DNA of 64,000 nt from UBA4416 sp040386075 (GTDB lineage Bacteria > Bacteroidota > Bacteroidia > B-17B0 > Aurantibacillaceae), in NCBI GenBank assembly GCA_040386075.1, contig JAZKGE010000015.1, positions 80,435 to 144,434 of the forward strand, read 5' to 3'. The notes beneath the pieces are model-generated. The model was not told the origin of the DNA. It saw only the letters and a list, made by a program, of their open reading frames with translations, and searched no databases. Made by a program: the position numbers and the translations under genes. This document shows, piece by piece, positions 58,710 through 64,000 of this stretch (position 1 is the stretch's first letter; each line of letters begins with the position of its first letter).

Positions 58710-60311
58710 TTATTCGTGTGGTGTTTTCTTAAAACGTAATATCTGGCTCCAGATCAATAATAAAATTGCCAAAAATGCAGAGGAATATGAAATCAGATCG
58801 CCAAATTTCACATACAGAGTTTGGTCGTTGTTTGGTATCATATTTTTTGAAATGATAGCTTTTTCCCAATAAGGCGTAGCTTGTTCTATTTCTCCGTAAG
58901 GCGTTATAAAACACGAAATTCCGGTATTGGCACAGCGTGCAATTTCACGCCTGGTTTCAATAGCTCTTAGTTTAGCGTAGGCTAAATGTTGTCTGTGTCC
59001 GGGACTTGTATCCCACCAACCGTCATTTGTAATGATAAAGATCAAATTAGCGCCGTTTCGGATATATTCTCCTACATAATCAGAGTAAACGCTTTCGTAA
59101 CAGATCACAGGAGCAATAGCTACTTTTTTATCGTGACTAAAAAACACCGTGCGTTCTTCTTGTGTACCCAAACTTCCCATGGTTCCACCCAGATCGATGG
59201 CAAAACTTTCTAAGGGCGCAAATAAAGCAGGAAAAGGCATGCGCTCTACACCAGGAACTAATTTGGATTTGTGATAATAAATTATGCCTTCATTGTTAAG
59301 CTGCAGGCCTGTATTGAATGAATCAAAATATTCATCTGCATTACTGTATTTTCGGGCAGTAGACGTTCTCACTTCTCCATGTTTGAACGGGTGAATGGTG
59401 TTAGCGCCTGAAATGATGGTCATTTTAGGATAGTCCTTCAGGATACTATCCATTAAAAAATGAAGCGAATAGGATTCGTTCTCTTGCCCTTCAAAAATAT
59501 CTTCGGTTAAGTAAGTTTCAGGGAGTACTAAAAAATCAACTGTCGAATCCAGTTTGCCCTGTAATTGGATCAATACATTGTGTAATTGTATTTCGGGTGC
59601 AAAATAAAATTTGTCGTTATACGGATCAACGTTTGGTTGAACGATAACCGTTTTGTAACTGCCCTCAGAATTTAGATGTTTTGTGCTTATAGATAAGATC
59701 GTATACGATAACGCAATAGGGATAATAATTGCCGCAACAGGTTTTGCTAACTGCTTTGCATTGTAAGAACCACTTTTGATAAGATTAAAAACTAAAATAT
59801 TTACGATGAGCACCCATAAACTTCCACCGGATGTTCCGGTGAATTCGTACCACTGAACCCAGTTGTGATTAAAGGCAAAGGCATTACCCATAATTAACCA
59901 GCTCCAGGTCAGGTCCCATAAGGTGTGGCCATACTCATAACCTAACCAGATGGGTATTAACAACCAAATAGCCCAGGGTTTATTAATGCGGCGTTTTAAG
60001 TTGTGCCAGATCATAAAAACGATGCACATAAAAACAGGGTTGCAAACGATGGCTAATACCGCTCCACCAAATGATGCGTAATATATCCACCAGGTTACGC
60101 AAATGTTCCATATAAAAAAGGCAAAATAACTTAACCAGATGATCTTAGTTTTTTTTCGCTTGATCTCTAAATTAGTTGAAATTCGGTCTTCAATAATAAA
60201 CAACGGAACCCAGGCAAAAAATAATAAAATAGTTATGGGCGCAAACCATCCGGCGCTAAATAAAAGGCCGCTGATGATCGCTAAAATATAATTTGGAACT
60301 CTTTGAAACAT
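58710..60311 (-). CDS. lnt: apolipoprotein N-acyltransferase
   Basis: 533-residue inner-membrane enzyme adding the third acyl chain to lipoproteins. The N-terminal half has about six to seven transmembrane helices; the C-terminal nitrilase-like domain contains the catalytic set: Glu in FLVLPETYL, Lys in YHKSKLVPGVERMPF and Cys in APVICYESVY. The IFIITNDGWWDTSPGHRQHLA block is typical. Complete. The number of predicted lipoproteins in the window fits the need for Lnt. Confidence 0.95.
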   Translation of the reverse strand: MFQRVPNYILAIISGLLFSAGWFAPITILLFFAWVPLFIIEDRISTNLEIKRKKTKIIWLSYFAFFIWNICVTWWIYYASFGGAVLAIVCNPVFMCIVFMIWHNLKRRINKPWAIWLLIPIWLGYEYGHTLWDLTWSWLIMGNAFAFNHNWVQWYEFTGTSGGSLWVLIVNILVFNLIKSGSYNAKQLAKPVAAIIIPIALSYTILSISTKHLNSEGSYKTVIVQPNVDPYNDKFYFAPEIQLHNVLIQLQGKLDSTVDFLVLPETYLTEDIFEGQENESYSLHFLMDSILKDYPKMTIISGANTIHPFKHGEVRTSTARKYSNADEYFDSFNTGLQLNNEGIIYYHKSKLVPGVERMPFPALFAPLESFAIDLGGTMGSLGTQEERTVFFSHDKKVAIAPVICYESVYSDYVGEYIRNGANLIFIITNDGWWDTSPGHRQHLAYAKLRAIETRREIARCANTGISCFITPYGEIEQATPYWEKAIISKNMIPNNDQTLYVKFGDLISYSSAFLAILLLIWSQILRFKKTPHE

Positions 60312-60326
60312 CGGATAAATATAAAC

Positions 60327-60358
60327 AAAAAAGTCCGACTACATGAGCCGGACTTTTT
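60327..60358 (-). terminator. terminator of the secreted Asn/Tyr-rich protein gene
   Basis: AAAAAGTCCG pairs with CGGACTTTTT (10 bp, 10-nt loop), with flanking A/T runs on both strands. It separates this gene from lnt downstream. Confidence 0.88.
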
Positions 60359-60374
60359 ATGTTTTATGGAATCA

Positions 60375-61127
60375 TTATTCGATATCCAGATCTTTAGCAT
60401 TTATCTTTAAAAGCTCTCTGTCGTTTAATTTATTTTGCGGTAAAGAACTATCTAATTCTGGTTTTGCGGCTTGGGTCTCTCTTCTTACTGCACCACTTTC
60501 TTCAGCTGTTTTATCAGATGAATTTTTCCTGTAACCATAATCTTCATCAGAACCAGTATTTGATTGAGTTGTATTTGGATTACTTTTCCTATAATACGGA
60601 TTATTCGGGTCGCTGTATGGATCAGGATAAGCATTGTTGTAACCATAAGGATTATTAAAATAACTTAAGGTATTCCAGGCTAAGAATCCTGCACGTTCAG
60701 CGTGGTTTAAAGCCCCGGCATAATCTCCCCAAAAGTATAACTGTTTAGCATATTGTTGGTGACGGATTGCTTTTGCTAACCATGGAGAATATGTATCATT
60801 CCAATCACTGAATTGTAAGGCCTGCCCGATAACACTTGCCGACTGGCGAATGGAGTTTCTGGCTGCTTTTTTTACACTATAGTAATTGTTATATCCATAG
60901 CTATAACCATAATTGTTAGGATATGAATTTGTATAACCTCCAACATGAATATTTACATTACCACCCCAGTTTGGCCCATGGTGTTTATCATTTTGAGAAT
61001 TGCTTTGTACTGGCTGAGTTTGGTTTTGCGGCTGAGTTTGGTTACCGTTATGACTTCTTTGAGCGGCCATGCTTAAACTAATAATTACTGTACAAATAGT
61101 AGTTAATGTTTTAATAGAGGTTTTCAT
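60375..61127 (-). CDS. secreted Asn/Tyr/Gln-rich protein of unknown function
   Basis: 250 residues with a signal peptide (1-22, SMAAQ). A low-complexity Asn/Gln/Tyr/Gly segment (about 23-80) leads to a helical middle domain (WLAKAIRHQQYAKQLYFWGD followed by YAGALNHAERAGFLAWNTL, about 100-160), then another Asn/Pro/Tyr/Ser-rich stretch and a charged end. No family recognised. Its upstream region carries the same motif as the two LRR genes, so it may belong to the same regulon. Possibly a stress or surface protein. Confidence 0.65.
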   Translation of the reverse strand: MKTSIKTLTTICTVIISLSMAAQRSHNGNQTQPQNQTQPVQSNSQNDKHHGPNWGGNVNIHVGGYTNSYPNNYGYSYGYNNYYSVKKAARNSIRQSASVIGQALQFSDWNDTYSPWLAKAIRHQQYAKQLYFWGDYAGALNHAERAGFLAWNTLSYFNNPYGYNNAYPDPYSDPNNPYYRKSNPNTTQSNTGSDEDYGYRKNSSDKTAEESGAVRRETQAAKPELDSSLPQNKLNDRELLKINAKDLDIE

Positions 61128-61161
61128 AATTTATGTTTTTATTTTTAATTGTAAGTATAAT

Positions 61162-61180
61162 TCCAAGGCACGTGCCAAAG
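61162..61180 (-). promoter_or_regulatory. GGCACGTGCC palindrome, possible weak sigma-54-like site
   Basis: On the minus strand TTTGGCACGTGCCTTGGA has an exact -24 TGGCAC and N5, but TTGG instead of TTGC at -12. The 10-bp palindrome GGCACGTGCC may equally be a protein binding site. It lies about 35-55 bp upstream of the start codon at 61127. Confidence 0.35.
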
Positions 61181-61224
61181 GATGGGTTTTAACAGAACTT
61201 TACATTTGCACTTTGTATCTGGTA

Positions 61225-61248
61225 GGTTTTTGCCAATAAGTGGCAGAA
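61225..61248 (-). promoter_or_regulatory. shared upstream motif, copy 3 (secreted Asn/Tyr-rich protein)
   Basis: Gene-orientation sequence CTGCCACTTATTGGCAAAAACC; proximal edge 98 bp from the start codon, the same distance as in front of LRR paralogue A. Here the half sites TGCCA and TGGCA form a perfect inverted repeat around CTTAT. Confidence 0.55.
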
Positions 61249-61257
61249 TTAGTTAGA

Positions 61258-61317
61258 GAATTAGTGAATTTTTGAGTTAGACATGTATGATTTAGTGTTT
61301 TTTTAACTCTCTAATTC
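61258..61317. repeat. imperfect inverted repeat between divergent genes
   Basis: GAATTAGTGAATTTTT (61258-61273) faces an arm whose reverse complement is GAATTAGAGAGTTAAAAA (61300-61317). Similar GAATTAGAGAGTTA phrases continue beyond both arms. AT-rich; function unknown. Confidence 0.4.
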
Positions 61318-61375
61318 TTCAACTCTTTAACTCAGTTATTAATAAAATGTATCTTTATGCACTAAAAAAATACTA

Positions 61376-62506
61376 TTGAAATTTTCGCTTCTTCATAAAG
61401 ACAAACAATCAAAAGCCAGAGTAGGAGTTATAGAAACCGCTCATGGCCAAATACAAACCCCTATTTTTATGCCGGTTGGTACTGCGGCAACAGTAAAAGC
61501 AGTACATCAGCACGAATTGCGGGATGATATCAAGGCACAGATCATTTTAGGTAATACGTATCACTTGTACTTGCGCCCGGGACTGGAAGTATTGGAAGGT
61601 GCAGGCGGTTTGCATAAGTTCAATGGTTGGGAAAAGCCTATTTTGACTGATAGTGGAGGTTACCAGGTTTTTTCTTTAGCCAATTCACGTAAATTAACCG
61701 AAGAAGGTGCCACCTTTAAATCGCATATTGATGGTAGCAAACACTTGTTCACACCCGAAAGGGTGATGGATATTGAGCGTACGATTGGCGCCGATATTAT
61801 GATGGCTTTTGATGAATGTACACCATATCCATGCGATTATAAATACGCTAAAAATTCGTTAGGATTAACACATCGCTGGTTAGACAGATGTTTTACGCGT
61901 TTCAATGAAACAGAACCTAAATATGGCTATGAACAAGCATTATTTCCTATTGTGCAGGGCTCTGTTTACAAGGATTTGAGAATGCAATCGGCTGAATTTA
62001 TTGCTTCAAAAAATGCCGAAGGAAATGCCATTGGTGGGTTATCAGTTGGCGAACCTGCAGAAGATATGTACGCTATGACCGAAGTTGTTTGTGATATTTT
62101 ACCGGTTGATAAACCCCGTTATTTAATGGGAGTTGGTACGCCTGCAAATATTTTAGAATGCATTGCTTTAGGTATAGATATGTTTGATTGTGTGATGCCA
62201 ACACGTAACGCGCGTCACGGCTTGCTATTCACTCAAAATGGCATCATTAACATTAAAAATGAAAAATGGAAAAATGATTTTTCGCCATTGGATGAAAGCG
62301 GAACCAGCTATGTTGACAGAGTTTATACAAAAGCTTATTTAAGACATTTATTAGTGTGCGGAGAGTTTTTAGCAGCACAAATTGCAAGTATTCATAACCT
62401 GGCGTTTTATTTATGGTTGGTTACCGAAGCAAGAAATAGAATTATAGATGGTACGTTTTACGACTGGAAAAATAAAATGGTTAAACAATTAGCTGTGCGC
62501 TTATAA
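61376..62506 (+). CDS. tgt: tRNA-guanine transglycosylase lacking the zinc-binding cysteines
   Basis: 376-residue enzyme that exchanges guanine 34 for a queuine precursor in tRNAs with GUN anticodons. LTDSGGYQVFSLANSRK, the GNAIGGLSVGEP loop and FDCVMPTRNARHG with its nucleophilic Asp are intact. At the C-terminus the usual CxCxxC cluster after FSPLDE is replaced by SGTSYVD, although HNLAFYLWL keeps the fourth ligand His. I recall a similar change in other Bacteroidota Tgt proteins, so the enzyme may use another way to fold this region. TTG start (MKFSLLHKD fits the family N-terminus). The LptF/G gene follows without a gap. Confidence 0.94.
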   Translation: MKFSLLHKDKQSKARVGVIETAHGQIQTPIFMPVGTAATVKAVHQHELRDDIKAQIILGNTYHLYLRPGLEVLEGAGGLHKFNGWEKPILTDSGGYQVFSLANSRKLTEEGATFKSHIDGSKHLFTPERVMDIERTIGADIMMAFDECTPYPCDYKYAKNSLGLTHRWLDRCFTRFNETEPKYGYEQALFPIVQGSVYKDLRMQSAEFIASKNAEGNAIGGLSVGEPAEDMYAMTEVVCDILPVDKPRYLMGVGTPANILECIALGIDMFDCVMPTRNARHGLLFTQNGIINIKNEKWKNDFSPLDESGTSYVDRVYTKAYLRHLLVCGEFLAAQIASIHNLAFYLWLVTEARNRIIDGTFYDWKNKMVKQLAVRL

Positions 62507-63628
62507 ATGCTTAAAATACTTGATAGATATATACTCAGAAGATTTATAGGAACGTTTTTCTTTTCTATATCTCTAATGCTGTGCATATTTATTGTATTTG
62601 ATATTTCTGAAAAATTGCAGGATTTTGTTGCAAGTAAAGTTCCCGTTCATGACATTATTTTTGATCATTATTTGAACTTTATCCCATATTACGGAAATCT
62701 GTTTAGCCCACTGTTTACGTTTATTGCCGTGATCTTGTTTACGTCGAGCATGGCTGCCAAAACCGAATTTGTGGCTATTCTATCAAGTGGTACCAGTTTA
62801 AAAAGAATTCTTCGTCCTTATATGATCGGCGCCGCGTTGATCACAGCTATGTCTTTAGTATTAAATCATTTTATTATTCCAAAATCTAATAGAGTACGCA
62901 TCGGTTTTGAAGACAAGTACATAAACAACGGGTATAATACAGAAGAAAGGAATATTCATAAACAAATTGCGCCCGGAACATCTTTGTACATGGCCGATTA
63001 CGATAATTTTTCAAACACAGCCAATAATGTTTCTATCGAAAAGATCGCTAACAATAAACAGGTTTCCATGTTAAAAGCAGAAAACATGAGATGGGATAGT
63101 TTGAGCGGAACATGGTACCTTACAAGTGTTTTTGAAAGAGAATTGATCTATGCTCCTATAGATTCGGCAAAGCCTGGAATGCCAAAGCATGTGTTCAAAG
63201 AAACGCATCGATTTTTTCCAACAAAAAAAATTCGCATAGATTTTTCACCTAAGGATATGATCCGTTTTCAGAGTAGATATGAGGTTTTGAATTTCTTTGA
63301 GTTAAGAGAGTTTATTGCCAAAGAAAAGCTGAAAGGGTCGAGTCGTATCGAGTTTTACGAAGTGGAAATGTATAAGCGAACTTCTTTTCCTTTTGCAACA
63401 TTCATTCTTACTATTATCGGCGTTTCTTTGTCATCGAGGAAAGTAAGAGGAGGAGTTGGTTTACAAATTGCGATAGGGCTCGTACTAAGCTGCGTTTATA
63501 TCTTATTCATGCATATCTCTACAACATTTGCCAACTCAGGTTTAGCGCAGCCTTTACTGGCGGTATGGATCCCTAATATTATTTTTTCATTCGTTGCATT
63601 TTTCCTTTATAGAAAGGCACAACAGTAA
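62507..63628 (+). CDS. LptF/LptG-family permease (LPS export)
   Basis: 373 residues of the YjgP/YjgQ family. N-terminal LDRYILRRFIGTFFFSISLM and three early transmembrane helices, a central periplasmic jelly-roll domain (about 140-270), then three C-terminal helices (SFPFATFILTIIGVSLSSRKVRGGVG is a hallmark). These proteins form the LptBFG transporter that extracts LPS from the inner membrane. Only one of the F/G pair is present here. The ATG directly follows the tgt stop codon, so the two are one operon. Confidence 0.93.
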   Translation: MLKILDRYILRRFIGTFFFSISLMLCIFIVFDISEKLQDFVASKVPVHDIIFDHYLNFIPYYGNLFSPLFTFIAVILFTSSMAAKTEFVAILSSGTSLKRILRPYMIGAALITAMSLVLNHFIIPKSNRVRIGFEDKYINNGYNTEERNIHKQIAPGTSLYMADYDNFSNTANNVSIEKIANNKQVSMLKAENMRWDSLSGTWYLTSVFERELIYAPIDSAKPGMPKHVFKETHRFFPTKKIRIDFSPKDMIRFQSRYEVLNFFELREFIAKEKLKGSSRIEFYEVEMYKRTSFPFATFILTIIGVSLSSRKVRGGVGLQIAIGLVLSCVYILFMHISTTFANSGLAQPLLAVWIPNIIFSFVAFFLYRKAQQ

Positions 63629-63842
63629 CGATAGTCCTGGTCTAGCCCTATTTGTTGCCCCCTACATTTTTTATTCTAAGCATAAAAAGGTAGCAATCAC
63701 GTTTACGGATTCATGCAACGATTGAGACTGATTTTATCGGAAAAATCAAGTAGTATTTTAGATCTGTTGAACGATAATCAAGCCATCTATATCTATAAAA
63801 TTAAGTAGTTTGGCATAATTTAAAAAAAATCATTATTTTTTT

Positions 63843-63873
63843 ATTGCCAGTAATAAAAAGATTATTACATTTG
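63843..63873 (+). promoter_or_regulatory. strong promoter P1 at right edge
   Basis: ATTG at 63843-63846, 19-bp spacer, TACATTTG at 63866-63873 (exact TAnnTTTG), followed by CAGCCCG at the predicted start region. Confidence 0.65.
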
Positions 63874-63955
63874 CAGCCCGTTATTTGAGGTTGTAAAGTT
63901 GATAGAGGAGTTGGAGAATTTATTTTTAAAAAAGATTGATTTTTTTTAAAATAAA

Positions 63956-63987
63956 TTTGGAGGAAAGGAAAAGAGTATGTACTTTTG
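63956..63987 (+). promoter_or_regulatory. strong promoter P2 at right edge
   Basis: TTTG at 63956-63959, 20-bp spacer, TACTTTTG at 63980-63987 (exact TAnnTTTG), again followed by CAGCCCG. Two such promoters in series suggest a highly expressed downstream unit. Confidence 0.7.
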
Positions 63988-64000
63988 CAGCCCGCAAATG

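Larger units (their letters stand above)
63629..64000. other. 372-bp non-coding end region with two tandem promoters
   Basis: No open reading frame of note. The first 200 bp hold no recognised feature; the rest carries two consensus promoters reading out of the window. Confidence 0.6.

Overview
The window looks like a chromosome segment of a free-living, AT-rich member of the Bacteroidota. Four lines of evidence agree. Large secreted proteins end in type IX secretion (T9SS) sorting domains of both type A and type B. Promoters match the phylum's TTTG-N19/20-TAnnTTTG architecture. Lineage-typical families are present (DUF6526, 'CCC motif' membrane protein, LytS/LytTR pairs, a TonB-dependent receptor with a carboxypeptidase-like N-terminus, a zinc-site-less Tgt). 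Recognisable ribosome binding sites are rare. No insertion sequence, prophage, CRISPR array or rRNA gene is visible. The order of the lineage cannot be fixed from this window.

Layout. 1-3300: alpha/beta hydrolase fragment, PagL-like barrel, agmatinase-family enzyme, pdxH and YqgE. 3361-7458: a tight five-gene unit (LiaF-like membrane protein, DUF4288-like protein, LytS kinase, LytTR regulator, NAPE-PLD-type hydrolase) that looks like an envelope-sensing regulatory system with its own promoter. 7509-9763: DctA carrier, FMN reductase, DUF6526. 9875-11737: Crp/Fnr regulator, an FNR-like box, YiaA and a ceramidase-like protein. 11724-14977: luciferase-like oxidoreductase, hemD, a MORN protein, a 4HB sensor-like protein and a stand-alone Gre C-domain protein. 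15450-15663: tRNA-Arg and tRNA-Asn. 15808-20859: PfkB kinase, then a lipoprotein / TonB receptor / beta-barrel set. 20866-21601: two related mini-lipoproteins around a long imperfect palindrome. 21795-29377: gmk, uvrC, a glycosyltransferase whose true start lacks ATG, a DUF3352-like protein and purM. 29446-35032: two paralogous leucine-rich-repeat T9SS cargo proteins. 35259-39428: metF, an outer-membrane protein, icd, a NifU-like protein and a GNAT acetyltransferase. 39421-42650: small glycan locus (GT9, FkbM, flippase). 43115-52797: two giant secreted adhesin-like proteins flanking two small membrane proteins. 52902-63628: trxA, a sigma-54-driven mini-gene, YfiT, lpdA, a TPR/PP2C phosphatase, lnt, a secreted Asn/Tyr-rich protein, tgt and an LptF/G permease. 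63629-64000: two tandem strong promoters pointing out of the window.

Most genes are ordinary housekeeping. The parts that deserve attention are: the LiaF-LytS-LytTR-hydrolase operon; a motif placed about 100 bp upstream of three secreted-protein genes; a sigma-54 promoter driving a 65-residue possibly Sm-like protein with its own terminator; an FNR-type box at an activating distance next to a Crp/Fnr gene; the LRR arrays with DNA-level repeats; several palindromic repeat elements, one present twice on opposite strands; and a recurrent use of TTG starts.
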